Part shown: in pieces, positions 1 through 11,825 of the stretch
Layout of the letters: each line of letters starts with the position of its first letter
Position numbering within the stretch: the first letter of the stretch is position 1
DNA from: Mucidula mucida
Lineage: Eukaryota > Basidiomycota > Agaricomycetes > Agaricales > Physalacriaceae
Direction of reading: 5' to 3'
Length of the DNA stretch: 64,000 nucleotides
Assembly: GCA_015501055.1 (NCBI GenBank)
Contig: JADNYV010000018.1
Location: forward strand, 310,001-374,000
Notes under the pieces: generated by a model
Told to the model about the DNA's origin: nothing
Databases searched by the model: none
What the model saw: only the letters and a program-made list of their open reading frames with translations
Made by a program: the position numbers and the translations under genes

Positions 1-2826
1 CTCGTCTCATGGGTCCGGGGAACGTCAGATTACAATGGTAGTCATCTCATTCCACCGTTGAAGGAGCAGTCACCTTTTTCGATCGGAGATATCGAGAAAG
101 ACCCGCTGGACTGTAAGCGATTTCGCAACACCTTCATAGATATTAACCATACTTGATAGACTCCACTACGACCTCCTTAAGCGCATCCGACACTCCACCG
201 ATACCATCGACTCCACCGCAGTTTCTGTGGCGCCCAAGGAACTTCCCGACATTCTTGTTCTCGGATTTCAGGAAGTCGACCTTTCTACAGAGGCCTACTC
301 TATTCGACCAGCACGTTCAGAGAGGAGGCGTGGTGTACTGCTGTCTTTGCCGCATTGGGAGAGCACCAATACGAGTACACCAAGCTAGCATCAAAGCAGC
401 TTGTCGGGATACTGATTGTCGTGATCGTGCGGAAGGCTATTGCGCACAGGTTCGCCGATGTTAGAACTTCTACTGCCGGCGTGGGTATTATGGGTGTGAT
501 GGGGAACAAGGGCGGAACTGCGGTGCAAGTGGTTTATAAGGGGGGATCGGGCGATGACGCTAGTGAATCTGGTGGGACAGTCTTGACTTTCGTGAACAGT
601 CATTTGGCAGCGTTTGATGAGATGGTCGACAAGAGGAATAGCGACTTCGCGGATTTAGCAAAACGACTGACTTTCGGTCTTGAGTCAGGCGTGACTATTT
701 GGGAGAGCGACATCATCTTCTGGATGGTAAGCTCCCTGTTTCGATATCACTGTTCAGACGAGTCTTATTTTCTTTAGGGTGACTTGAATTATCGAGTTGA
801 TCAGCCGGATGGCGATGTACGTGAGCTGCTGTTCGAGGCTGATCAACATCGCTGGGCACGGAAGTCGAACCTCAATGCATTGATGGCTTATGACCAGGTT
901 GGTGGCGTTCGGCGATGCTTGAGCACCGTTAACGCTAAACTTTCAGCTGAGAAATGCCATGCAATCTGGGCAGGCATTCAATCATTTTTCTGAGCATCCG
1001 ATAACCCATCCTCCGTGCGTATACTGAATGTCTCTTCTCTTTGCAAAGAGTTCAATGTCGGATATTTAGCTCCTACCGCTATAGCCCTGGCGTCCTGACT
1101 GATTCTTTGGGATACGACGTCAAGTAACCTCTTGCGTATCTATTTTCCGTTGTCTCTTCATTCATTCCCTCCCCAGGCGCAAACCGGCGTGGACAGATCG
1201 TATCCTCAATCTCGTTGGTCCTACAGTTACTCTCCAGCAGCACACGTATACAAGCCACGCCCAAATTACGATGAGTGACCACCGGCCTGTGTCGGCCGAC
1301 TTCACACTAGAGGTTGGAAGTGATCTCAGCGCTTTAGTAGACCACCTAACCTCATTCTAGGTAGACATTTATAACGAGAAGGCACGGCTCACGGCCGCTA
1401 GGAGCCTCTATCGCCAACTACAAGGATTGGAGCTGGAAAGTAGAAAGGTGGGCGTGGAACCGGAGGAAGTAAGTTTTGGGAAAGTCCGGTATGCCGTTCC
1501 TCTTTTCAAGAAGTCATCCAGTTCAACGGCACTGTGCAGGTACCAGCAGAGAATGACGAGAACCGTGCGATTGCGCAATGACGGAAAGAATCCTTGCGTG
1601 TTCCGGTTTGTGCCGCCAACACCTGAAGGTGATATCTGTATGTACGTCTTGCATCGAGTCAGGCTTCTACTTATCGCTCGTTTTCAGCTCCGCCTTGGCT
1701 TACGATACAACCCGTCACTGTCGGTTCATTTTCTCCTTCGGGGTATGTCTCTTTGACACAACACTAGGGCATATTACTACCGTATCGACCTTTGGATGTC
1801 ACACTTACAATTAACGTCGACGAGGGGACGCCGCATTACATGCGTGACCTCGACTGTACGCTTGTTCTACACACTGGACCCGGTTTAGGCAAGGATCGAT
1901 TCATAGTTGTGCAGGGCGACTACCGTACGTGTTTGTTTCTTCAATATGCTGTTCCTCACATCGTTAATCCATTTCAGAACCATCTTGCATTGGGATCCCT
2001 CTTGTAAACCTGACGGCGCTTCCCGGCCCCATACGAACGACTTGGGGGCAGAGTAACTCGAAGCATAATCTCAATTCGCCTCGGGAGGTGATGCGTCTCG
2101 TGAATTGGATGATGGACAATCGGCTCATAGAGGCATTCACCGAGCTGGAGGAGGAGACCACGGGATGCGACAAAGAAGCCTCAGTCTTTAAGCTGACTTC
2201 AAGTCTACGTGCTTCGTCGCTCAAGAGTCCCGAGCCCTCGACATCGTCTACGAGTCCGACTGCTTCATCTATCATGACCTCGCCAGCCTCTGCATCGACG
2301 CTCTCGAAAGCTGCTAGTGCGCCAGCATCTGTCCTGAAAAACCCACCAGCTCCAGAAGTACCAACTCTAGAAGACGCGGCTTTCACTGTTCGAGAATGCC
2401 TGGACACGAACGCTGCTTTTCCATCTGGGTTGCCCCCGCAAGCTTATGGTATGATTTTATTGGAATTACTCGAAAATCTAGTTCCCGAGCATGTTGAAAT
2501 TGGACCGTATTCAGCCGTGAGGATGCATTTGAGGTATGGTGTGCCTTCATCTCTTCATGGACGTGTGACTGAACAGGTTCAACAGGTCTTGGACGCCTTT
2601 CCGATCGTGAATGTCAACGTGTGGATCTCCGTGACGGCGTTCCTCCATTATATCGTGCAGCAGGAGGAGGATAGGGCAAGGATGATTGGTATGTGTTCCG
2701 TCCAGATGTGCAGGATTATATGTTGACTCTTCCACAGCAGCTGTTCTGGCACCCGTTGTTCTGAGGGATTCGCCTGGGACGATTGTGGAGAAGAGGCGAT
2801 TTGTTCGGTTCTTTATTGAGGCATAG
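1..2826 (+). CDS. OCRL-type inositol polyphosphate 5-phosphatase with ASH and RhoGAP domains (5' partial)
   Basis: Predicted to remove the 5-phosphate from phosphoinositides on endosomal or Golgi membranes. Spliced reading gives, in order: a phosphatase domain with LPDILVLGFQEVDLS (about 239-290), VMGNKGGTAV (about 500), VNSHLAAFDEMVDKRN (about 590-640), GDLNYRV (about 780), ITHPPSYRYSPGVL (split by an intron near 1015-1070), the catalytic loop RKPAWTDRIL (from about 1180) and SDHRPVSADF (about 1270-1305); then an ASH-like segment with NDGKNPCVFRFVPP (about 1580-1620); then a RhoGAP-like C terminus (PPQAYGMILLELLE, about 2430-2680). Catalytic motifs are present. The 5' end lies outside the window. 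About seven introns of 50-70 bp are needed. The frame slips by one base near 291-297 (see findings). Family assignment is firm; exact exon ends are not. Confidence 0.85.
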
Positions 2827-2965
2827 ATGCAAAGTAGCTACCGGTAATGGATTACATGTACTGAATATGCTAACTGTATAACATACCCGTTGATGTGTAA
2901 AGCAACCCATTCATGGGCAGCCGAAGCGAACATTACCAGAGCCACTGTACTGAAGTATCTCCCAC

Positions 2966-3047
2966 GGTTCAGTGGTCTAGTGGTTATGATTTGTGTCTCA
3001 CATGGTGTGCTCACACAAGGTCCCCGTTTCGATCACGGGCTGAACCA
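2966..3047 (+). tRNA. tRNA-Val (anticodon CAC) with a 9-nt intron
   Basis: Folded by hand. The acceptor GGTTCAG pairs with CTGAACC (7 bp, discriminator A at 3047). The anticodon stem TGTGT (2992-2996) pairs with ACACA (3013-3017). The T-stem CCCGT pairs with ACGGG around TTCGATC. The anticodon CAC is at 2999-3001 after U33, and the bases at 3003-3011 fit the usual intron site after position 37. The D-arm GTCT-AGTGGTTAT-GATT has one G-U pair and a T-T mismatch. The gene starts 139 bp after the 5-phosphatase stop. Flanking 2827-2965 and 3048-3335 show nothing else. Confidence 0.88.
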
Positions 3048-3335
3048 ATGTTTTGGATTTTGTTCTGACCAAGAAGATAATAGATTTTAATTTTTCTTTA
3101 AGTCACAAGAGGAGTGGACTGTGGCGCAGTACTGACTCCTGAGTAAACATCCTGGGGGTGTTGCTAACGGTATCGATACCGAGCCCCACGAGGCTCAGGT
3201 TTTGAAACCGTTAGTCCCATGTCAGCCAGTTACAAAAGTCAACCTTTGCCGTACCGCTCACAGTACTTACAAACATGGGAAGAAGATACTGATTGTACAT
3301 TATTGTAGATTACAAGGTTTGTTCAGAACTGCTTG

Positions 3336-4297
3336 TTACCATGAGAATGAGTTCCCCTGCTCCACTTCACCAAGGTGTACCGGCTGGGAAGACCATAGGC
3401 CCATGCACTTCCTTTCGCTTTCTTTTCCGCATAGAAGTTCAACCATTGTCAATGCAAAGGGGAAAGTCGTTCCTGGAATCAACGGAGACTCAGAAAGACA
3501 GAGCGAACGACTGAAATATACGCACCTGGGCCGCGACTACGAAACAAAACCTCAGCATGGAGTACGTACGTGAACATGTTCTGAGACTGACCTCGTCACC
3601 AGAGTTCCAGAAACAACAACAGGCTCCTCTGAGTAGTCAAAGTCTTTACGAGGTCAAGCATTAGGATTCTGTAGCGGTTGAGTACGCAATGAACGCACCA
3701 TTCACAAGTTTATCCTTCACCCCAGGATGAGAGGTCAAGGGTTGTTTTGGAAGGCCAGAAGTCAACGCAGCGAGGCTTCCTTTATGCACACGAGATTCAG
3801 AACACGGACCGCCAAAGGAGCAGCGAAGATTTAAATTACCAGCACATATCATACCAACGTACTTCTTCTGTTCGATGAACGCCTTGACCAAGCCTTGGAC
3901 TTCTGACGATTTGGACATAGTTTCGGCTCCCTTAGCACCACCAGGGATGACTAGGGCGTCATATTTGTCCTAGTTTCAACTAGTCAGAAGAAGATCCGGG
4001 TCACGTCGACGAGCGGAGTGCGCACAGGACTGCAGGCAGAGGCATCGAAGAACATATCAGGCATAATGTTGATACCGCGCGAACCTTTTGCAGCGGGAGG
4101 CGATACAGATCCCGCCGTCTGGTTGTTTGCGAGGTTCGGCACGAAGACTGACTGGGTTTGGATCCCTGCGCGCACAAAGGTGTCGTAGGTGATCGTACTA
4201 GTTCGATTTAGTAGCGTATTGAGCGAGTTGCTGCTAGTGCGGCATACAATTCCATTTCCTCTGTCCCGTCAGCTAGGAGTATCAAGGCAGAAGGCAT
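3336..4297 (-). CDS. DJ-1/PARK7 family protein (PfpI superfamily), C terminus frame-slipped
   Basis: Likely a cytosolic glyoxalase/chaperone-type DJ-1 protein. It starts MPSALILLADGTEEMEL with the family's conserved Glu, continues TYDTFVRAGIQTQSVFVP, and reaches YDALVIPGGAKGAETMS (about 3960) and the nucleophile elbow GMICAG, where the Cys lies at about 3845. Downstream exons give TSHPGVKDKLVNG, DFDYSEEPVVVSGTLVT and RGPGTTFPFALTMVELLCGK, as expected for the family. About five introns. In frame the protein ends at TAA 3336-3338 after an atypical tail. In the next frame the same DNA reads GPMVFPAGTPW and stops at 3367-3369, which looks like the ancestral ending, so a one-base indel near 3405 is likely. 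Confidence 0.82.
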
Positions 4298-4768
4298 TGT
4301 TAGAGATTGCGGATTGTGAATCGAGATGAAAGTTCCAGTGTGAACAGCGATTGCGTCACTGCAAATGTCAAGAGGCGGGAATCGGATGTGCCCGAAATGG
4401 CAATCAACGCTTCATACGATTTTACAACTGCCGCGTCTATTTCGAGCTTCGTGACATATTTCACCTAACAGATACACTGTCTTGATGAAATCTGATGAAG
4501 TGTTACTATAAGGAACTCAAGAAAGTACTTGACAAGAATGCCGTCGGCGTCATGAAGAAATCCGCGACGCGCGCACTTGTCTGTATACGGCAGCATTCGT
4601 GAACCGGTAGGAATGTCGGCACTGAGTAGAGTACAAAACGGTGTTGTTGTAACGTTATTATCAGGACGGTGATAGGTTCCGGCATTGGCGCATTCTACAC
4701 GTCCAACAAAGTTCTTGCAATCTTCTTGATAACACTCACTAGTGTTTGCCAGGCTATTTTAGGTCCTC
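4298..4768. other. Intergenic stretch with no assignable gene
   Basis: Upstream of the DJ-1 start. On the minus strand about 4540-4640 reads TTPFCTLLSADIPTGSRML and about 4380-4460 reads VTKLEIDAAVVKSYEALIA. These look weakly coding but match no family I recognise and lack a clear start or end. I cannot decide whether this is a 5' neighbour gene or UTR. Confidence 0.3.
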
Positions 4769-5335
4769 ATGTCCACCTCGCTCTTAGTGCGTGTTCTTTG
4801 TATCATTCGTGCTCTCGCAGGAGGCAGACCAGTTTCAGAATCAGGGTGTCCCTTCATCTGAAGCGCTTGGAATCAGAGTGATCCTGGACGAGTTACGCGT
4901 AAGGATTGATGCGACTCAGTTGGACCATGCCCTCACTGGATCTAGGCGATTTACTCGTCCCAAACGGCTTCATTGGCCTACAGCAACAGATGGTAGCACA
5001 TCTGCAAAGGCTCCATACGCGATTGGGAGATGACGTTCGGCAGCGTTCGCACGATTTGCAAGCGATTAGCGCGATGCTTAGCGCTATACAGCGGATGTTC
5101 AGAGTAGGGTGAGCACTTTAATTACCTGATAAAAGTCCTTTCATAGGCGCGCTTTCAGCATGTGGAATTGGACGGCCAACCTGATACATGATGCACTTTA
5201 TCATCTAGGCTTTCCGGCGCCTCTAGCCCGACGTCTTGGTTGTCATGGCTCTGGACTCGTTTGTATGTACTGTATAATGCGGAGGTCAATGTACGATAGC
5301 GAGAGTCGCAGCAATGGCTATTGAATTTTGCTGAA
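4769..5335 (+). CDS. Possible short hypothetical protein
   Basis: Weakly supported. ATG 4769 starts MSTSLL, followed by a GT-AG interval (about 4787-4820) and the exon [19 protein letters not shown]. Farther on, a frame with [18 protein letters not shown] (about 4935-4990) and [17 protein letters not shown] (about 5030-5090) looks coding. It could splice at about 5110-5144 into [20 protein letters not shown] and stop near 5335. The first gap is only 34 bp and I could not join all exons in one phase, so this may be a decayed gene. No function recognised. Confidence 0.25.
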
Positions 5336-5426
5336 AACCCAAAAGCGGCTTGAGCTCCGACGCGAGCGTGCTGAATTTGGCAATATAAATGACGAGAGGT
5401 GCTCCCGCTCTCTTCCTCTTACCCTC

Positions 5427-7080
5427 ATGGCCCCAGTCAAGGTTCAGAAAATTTGCTGCAGTAGGTCGCCTTTTGCTTATCGTCGTGCACGGCGAGCTCA
5501 CCCCTTTTCTAGTCGGTGCTGGTTATGTCGGTACGAAGCTCGTGTTGGCCTCGCGCCATGGTGCTCATCGATGTTAGGCGGACCGACTTGCGCGGTCATT
5601 GCGCTCAAATGCCCTCACATAGAGGTCACCATCGTTGATCTCAACCAGGCGCGCATCGACGACTGGAACAGCGCGGACTTTCGGCTCCCGATTTACGAGC
5701 CTGGCCTCGAAGATGTCGTGCGCCAGTGCCGTGGCCGCAACCTCTTCTTCTCGACCGATGTCAACAAAGGCATTCAAGAGGCGGATCTCATCTTTGTGAG
5801 CGTCAACACGCCCACCAAAAAGAGCGGTGTTGGTGCCGGATTTGCTGCAGATCTCAAGTACGTGTCTCAGGTGCTCTAGACGTTGCTCGTTTGACAGAAA
5901 GCAGCTATGTTGAACTCGCCACGCGTCAAATCGCTGCCGTCGCCACCTCGTCCAAGATTGTCGTCGAAAAGTCGACTGTGCCGTGTCGCACAGCGGAGTC
6001 TATGCGCACCATTCTTGAAGCCAACTCGAAACCCAACTGCCGCTTTGATATCCTTTCCAACCCCGAGTTCCTTGCCGAGGGCACCGCAATTGTGGACCTC
6101 TTCAAGCCTGACCGTGTTCTCATCGGCTCCTTGCAAAGCCAAGAAGGAAAGGACGCATGTCACTCCTTGACCGAGGTTTACGCAAACTGGGTGCCCAGAG
6201 ATCGCATCCTTAACGTCGGCCTTTGGTCATCCGAGTTGTCTAAGCTCGCCGCTAACGCGATGCTTGCTCAACGCATATCCTCTATCAACGCTCTTTCCGC
6301 CATCTGCGAGGCAACAGGCGCCAACATCGATGAAGTCGCTCACGCTGTCGGGTACGATTCCCGTGTTGGCCCTAAATTCCTCCGGGCCTCCGTCGGCTTT
6401 GGAGGCTCCTGTTTCCAGAAGGACATTCTCAATCTTGTATACCTGAGCGAGAGTCTACATCTCCCCGAGGTGGCAGCTTACTGGCGGCAGGTGGTAGAGA
6501 TGAATGAGTATCAAAAGGCGCGTTTCTCGAAGCGCGTGGTGGATACCCTGTTCAACACGATCACGGGGAAGCGTATCGCGGTCCTAGGTTTCGCTTTCAA
6601 GGCCGATACTGGCGACACCCGGGAGTCAGCTGCTATCACGCTCATTAAGAACTTCCAGAACGAGAAGGCGTTCATTAATGTGTACGATCCTCAGGTGCCT
6701 CACTCGCAGATCTGGGCAGACTTGCAGGAGGTCAATCCTGGTGTGCCGTTGGAGTCATGTACGTCTGCTCCTGAACAGTGTAATCGGTGCTGATGTTTTC
6801 TTAGTGCAAAAACAAGTCACGATTTCTCCATCCGCACTAGAGGCGTGCAAGAACGCGGAGGCCGTCGTCATTGCCACAGAGTGGAAGGAGTTCCGGGATA
6901 TTGATTGGGAGCAGGTCTATCTACACATGAACAAGCCTGCCTTCATCTTTGACGGCCGACTTTTGGTCGACGCCGAAAAGTTGAGGCAGATTGGCTTCAA
7001 GGTATGTCCCATTTTTCTGACTTGCGGTACATATTCTAATCATCTTATAGGTCACAACGATTGGCAGGGGCGGTCTGTAA
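5427..7080 (+). CDS. UDP-glucose 6-dehydrogenase
   Basis: Oxidises UDP-glucose to UDP-glucuronate with two NAD+, feeding UDP-xylose and glucuronate-containing glycans. The start [11 protein letters not shown] splices into the Rossmann motif VGAGYVG and then [13 protein letters not shown]. Next come [83 protein letters not shown], and the catalytic-Cys motif [18 protein letters not shown] at about 6390-6445. The C-terminal domain has [17 protein letters not shown] and [14 protein letters not shown], and the last exon reads VTTIGRGGL then TAA. There are five short introns (about 5461-5514, 5532-5577, 5859-5902, 6760-6804, 7001-7050). Intact and full length for the family. It converges on the F-box gene 58 bp downstream. 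Confidence 0.95.
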
Positions 7081-7138
7081 AGACCTTAGAGTATACTAGA
7101 ATAATTTCGAAAGTTTTGTAAACATCGGTTGGGCGTGT

Positions 7139-8919
7139 CTATAGATAATCATTTCGTAGTACAGTAAAGAAGAGAATTGTGGAACCGCAGGATACTTGTG
7201 AACCCAGTTCATGTGCGAACAACCAGAAACTGTTCGGGGATATTGGGACTATTATATCTAGCTATGGAGCGCTCGACACATAGTTCACCCGTTTCGTCTG
7301 TACGTACGTTTCGTTCTACCTGCGATGAGGGTCAATGACAGTGATCATCCTGCAAAACAGCCAGTCTCACCTGCCAAACCCTCGTGTTGCATCCTAACTG
7401 GGTCAGAGTGCCACTGCAGTGCTGTACAATCTCAAGGGCCTCCGAAGGAAGAAGAACTGGAATTGACTCCGTTGCTGCTTCTAACGGGAAATTGATGTGC
7501 AAAACCTTGAGGCTTTGCGCCAAGGGTAAGACGCCACATAAGTCTTTCTACACACGAAATGTCACCATCTGAACACGAGGAGGTTTGGGACATTCTGACC
7601 AATGCTTCATGTTCAACCACGATGAATAGTTGCTCCAGCCTCGTGCACCGACGACAGATATCCTCGATAGAGTCAAGTCCTATCAACATGCGATGGACAG
7701 AAAGCCGCGTCAAACGCGAGCCGTGGTGTGAGACAATGTTTCTCCAGAACTGAGCTGTCGGGGGCGACTCGAAGACTGCGCCTGTCGAGTAGATCTGGAA
7801 TACTTCAAGCGGGGACGACGCGAGAAGCGAGAGGACGCTCTCCGTCCAGTCCTTTAGCGGGAGGTGATGGTGCACGGTGAGAGTAACGGAGCGCAAGGTG
7901 TGGAGGACAGGCGACTTTAAACACAATTGCGCTAGAGCGTTCATGTCCTGAAACCCGCAGTTGTCAAAAACCGACTCGACGCCCAGGGTGAGGCACTTAC
8001 AAACCGAGACGAAAGGCCCTCTAGACCCAAACCGCGTATCCCATTCTCGTTGTGGGATAGCACGGACCATATACCACTGTGTGTGATCTTGGGACAGCCG
8101 GCGATGTAGAAATATTTGAGATTATACAAATACTTGGAGATTCCGGCGAGAATCTCCTCAGTAATCAGTGTCGAAGACTGAGGGTACGTCAGTAGTGAGA
8201 AAACATATAACGAAATAGGATTGAGAAGACGTACTTTACAAATCAAAGTCAGGCTGGTGAGGCTATGCCCTGTCGCTGCAAACCACGTCGATAACGTCGC
8301 GATGACACCGGCACTGGGCATGATGATGCTAATGGTCTTTAGATGGCTAAACGACACTAGATGCCGGGGATTGTAGTTCCCCTGGTCGTGTCCGTTGATC
8401 TCCAATTTCTCGAGGTACGGCAATTCTTGGAGGACTTGCAGGATCTCCGAATTGAGAGACCCGTCGCGCGTCCACGAGCAGGCTTGGAGATTGGTGCAGT
8501 TGCCAAGGGCTTTTATGACAGAGTTTGTGATATCGTCGGTATCCGAGGAAAGGCCCTTGGGAAATCTCGTATTTCTAGGCAAGGCATCAAGTTGGGCACA
8601 TCAAGCTCTTGCAAAGTTATCTACAGACCGAGTTGTTTAACATATTGCGCCAGACTTGGATGTTCCGAAAGTGTTTTGAACAACTGGATAGCCTGTGGTC
8701 TTGCCCATCACTCTGCGGTCTTACTACTATTGAACAGTAACTTCTCGTTACCTTCGTCTTTCCGTGCTTATGCCACGAATAAATTGCGATTCGGCGATAG
8801 AGCTGAGGAGCAGCAAAATGGTAGAAACTCCGGTTTACCAGGCAGGTGTGAAAGAGATGGCGAGGATGGTCAATGTGGGAGAGAATGACGGGGAGGATGT
8901 CGAATGGTAGATCCAGCAT
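7139..8919 (-). CDS. F-box/LRR-like protein
   Basis: Begins MLDLPFDILPVILSHID, the F-box helix that binds Skp1, then LVNRSFYHFAAPQLYRRI. Leucine-rich segments follow, such as LFKTLSEHPSLAQYVKQL, LQVLQELPYLEKLEING, HLKTISIIMPSAGVIATL and LEQLFIVVEHEAL. The C terminus LAQSLKVLHINFP and TLTQLGCNTRVWQ is typical of the large Agaricomycete F-box family. A 49-bp intron (about 7325-7373) leads to a final exon ending at TAG 7139-7141; that last exon is inferred. At least six introns. Likely a substrate receptor of an SCF ubiquitin ligase; the target is unknown. Confidence 0.75.
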
Positions 8920-9081
8920 AAGTGTCTGCACTTGTCAGTTCAAGTTGTGATGGTTCTGTGATAGTCGAAGTACGACGTCATAAAAAGAAGCATCTTCATC
9001 GGACCGATATCGCCGACCTAAGTTACTCGCCGTTTGAACCTGTACCATTTGGGACGTTTAAAGTAATATGCTGTACGAGTG

Positions 9082-9634
9082 TCACAAATCTCTCGGTCTT
9101 GCTGACACCGAACAACAGCCTGTCCGTTATATCCTAGCGCCACTATCTCGTTCATAACTGTATACAATACGGCATGCACTCTCATAAAATCGCTAGACCA
9201 ACCATTATCAGCCTCCTCCCGGGAACCCCACGCTAAGAATACACATACCATCAGCACAGCAGAAACAACACATGCCCGCCAAGCACGCTAAGCAGCAATT
9301 ACTATCGTTGTCCTTCTCGGGTTGTTGTTGACTGCGATCAATGTAGCATTAAGTAGCAAAGCCGCTCTGGACTCGGACGTACATAATAATGGTCTGGGGC
9401 TGTTGTGGTGGCGCATAGCCACCTGGGGGGCCACCCGGATATTGGCCTTGGTAGGCTTGCGGGGGTTGCTGCAAAAGAGTCTTCAGCCCCCACATCCGTC
9501 ACTGTCGCATAAACATACTACAAACCTGGGGGAAGTAGCCACCTTGCTGTTCGCCGGGAGGGCCTGTTGAACAGACTCAGCATGGCCTCAAAATCACAAG
9601 TAGCTTCCCCACCTTGGGGAGGATAATAGGACAT
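9082..9634 (-). CDS. Small Cys-rich tail-anchored protein (CYSTM-like)
   Basis: Three short exons give MSYYPPQ, then GPPGEQQGGYFPQ, then QPPQAYQGQYPGGPPGGYA and PPQQPQTII, followed by a Cys-rich tail with EKDNDSNCCLACLAG and MCCFCCAD. A Pro/Gln/Gly-rich head with a hydrophobic Cys-cluster end is the architecture of CYSTM proteins, which sit in membranes and are linked to stress tolerance. Introns at about 9567-9614, 9472-9527 and 9327-9384 have clean GT-AG ends. The last junction is uncertain: one option splices near 9100 and stops at 9082-9084. Confidence 0.6.
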
Positions 9635-9817
9635 GGTGAGGAGAATCAACACGCGCCAGTGCAGTCCTTATATACAAAACGGCCAGTGCCAAGTTTAACC
9701 ACTCACTCGGTGTCTATGTCCGACGGGACTCAGTAGTACATGAGGAAAACGCGAGTATGCATTTCGCCCGGGTACGGGCATAGATACACATGCACAGCGG
9801 TAACATTCATCCCTCCT

Positions 9818-11175
9818 TCACCTAAACAACAGACCCACTCCAAGACCAATACAGAATCCTCCTACAATCGCAACCCGTACATTCCATTCGTGAAAGAATG
9901 CTTTCATAGATCGCCGGGCGGGGCCGATGACAGATAGCGTGAACAACATTACCGACGTGAAGTGAAGCGGATCAAAGCCAGCTTCATAACACGGTCGTGG
10001 AATCTCATCGTCTGAGACCGAGTCGTCTTTGAGCAGCTTTGCCACATCATAAGACAGACGGTCTCCCCAGTCCTTCTCTGTCCACGGCACTTGAACGTAG
10101 TCGTTCCGCTGCCGCCGCTGCCTGACACCCTCTGTCAAATGAGAGACTTCACGCCAGCGGAAGAAGCGGTCAGTCGCCTCGTGCCGTACATTGAGCAATA
10201 TTTCTGGATTGCGAAAGAGACCCTGCCGCAGTGATATAGGCGATGAAGGTTTGAATGAGGATAGCGTGGCGTCATTTATATCCTCTGGGACACGAGGGAG
10301 TGCGATTATAGGAATGTACGATGATAGATCGTCAATTATGGTGCGCTCGAAATGGGAAGGTGCTACAACTATGAGGAACAGACGGTATGGAACGTAGGGC
10401 ACTTACTAGAGGGCATTAAGAGGACCAACGCCGTGTACAGCGGTGTGTATGGCGACGACAATAGATTAGCCGCTGCACCAGACGGATCACACGATGGATC
10501 AAATACGTCTGCTAGTGCTCGAAACGGTGCTTGAACAATAGCCTTCACATGTGAGACAAGTTCATTCGGCTAACAAAACGTGTTGAGGATCAGGGCGGCT
10601 TGGAATGAGTGAAAGCATGAACACACGTTGTTGTTACATTCGTATCCAGGAAGTTCGTTAATCTCCACGTTACGCGTAGGCTCAAACTTCTCTAAACCAT
10701 GCGCGTCGCGGTGATCTATCCAGTCGGTAGAGGCGCGCAAGATGCGACCAAATCCGGTATCCTCCCACTGGCCCTCGTCCACGATGTCGTCGTTGTCCTC
10801 GAGAAGTAGTTTTGTGAGGAAATCTTTACCCCCGACGACGAGCAGTCTGAGATCGCCCAATGTCTGGCCGTATGGGGTGGGCTGATGAAGCGCCTCTGGA
10901 AGCGTCAATGACGGAATGATGAGCCCCTGTGTCGATTCCCTAGCGTGATCAGAGTGAGGCTGAGAGTGTGGCGGACTGGCAGCGGCGGAGCTGAAGAAGA
11001 AGGAGGAAGATACGGAGGGCATCGACGACACAGATTCGGACGACGGACTGTCAGGCGGGGATGGCAGCGTGCTAGACCTGGGGGATGATGGTGGTGACTC
11101 AGCCGACGAGTCGCCCATGACAGTGTGAAGCGAGCGGATAGTGGAGGCACTGGTGCTAATTTCTGTTAAATCCAT
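9818..11175 (-). CDS. Conserved fungal membrane protein, possibly a degenerate GTPase-like domain
   Basis: Start MDLTEISTSASTIRSLHTV, then a long Ser/Pro-rich low-complexity stretch (about 10980-11110). A globular part reads TLGDLRLLVVGGKDFLTKLL, FGRILRASTDWIDHRDAHG and VEINELPGYE, then VKAIVQAPFRALADVFD (about 10500-10560), SSPYTPLYTALVLL and IIDDLSSYIPIIALP (about 10330). It ends with two hydrophobic segments, FTSVMLFTLSVIG and VAIVGGFCIGLGVGLLF. The LxVVG...ELPGYE...IPIIALP order resembles the G1, G3 and G4 regions of septin-like GTPases, but the P-loop GxxxxGK[ST] is not visible. That resemblance is inference; I do not recognise a named family. Confidence 0.6.
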
Positions 11176-11825
11176 AGTATATACCGCAGCGTTCTGAGAT
11201 GGTGGTGGGAGGCAAACAACATTGAGATTGTACCCCGACACGTGGATCGGCATCGTGTATCTGATAAGATAAAATGATAGCGATCCCCAACAGATCTGCA
11301 GATTGGAGCTGCCAAGGGACCAGAGCAGAGGCAATCCGGCTGTTGACTGCACTGGAGCGTTCGCAGCAGACAGCTCTGGGTGCATTTTTATCAATTCTAG
11401 CCTGTACAGAGTTTCCTCCCCATCTTCTCGAACCAAATATACGCGTGAATTTACCCTCGAAATAGCTTCCTCCAAGCTTCATAAACCAGCCTGGACTATT
11501 ACGATATCCAACACTCTCGCATAGTGCAGTCTCCATTCCTTCTATTACATACAACGGCTAGACTGGATACCGATTGCAGGACACGGTCTAGGACTGGTAT
11601 GCAGTGGGACTGAAGGGACAAATGCATTTAGCATTGCTTGGGCATTACCATTTAGAAATGGACCGGAAAAACACTTAGTCTTAGGTGAACGTCAGGCCTG
11701 CACCTTGGTGTCAACAGCTTGACTATATCTGCCAAGTGATATTACAGACATAACTATCTGCGAATCATCTGAGCAACGATAGCGAGAAAGCCGAATCACA
11801 AACCAGTTACAATATACAAGAAAAC
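11176..11825. other. Intergenic, no supported gene
   Basis: 5' side of the membrane-protein gene. An open minus-strand frame runs across about 11180-11475 (with RVYLVREDGEETLYRLEL) and may be 5' UTR or an unmodelled upstream exon. It has no recognised domain. Confidence 0.3.
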
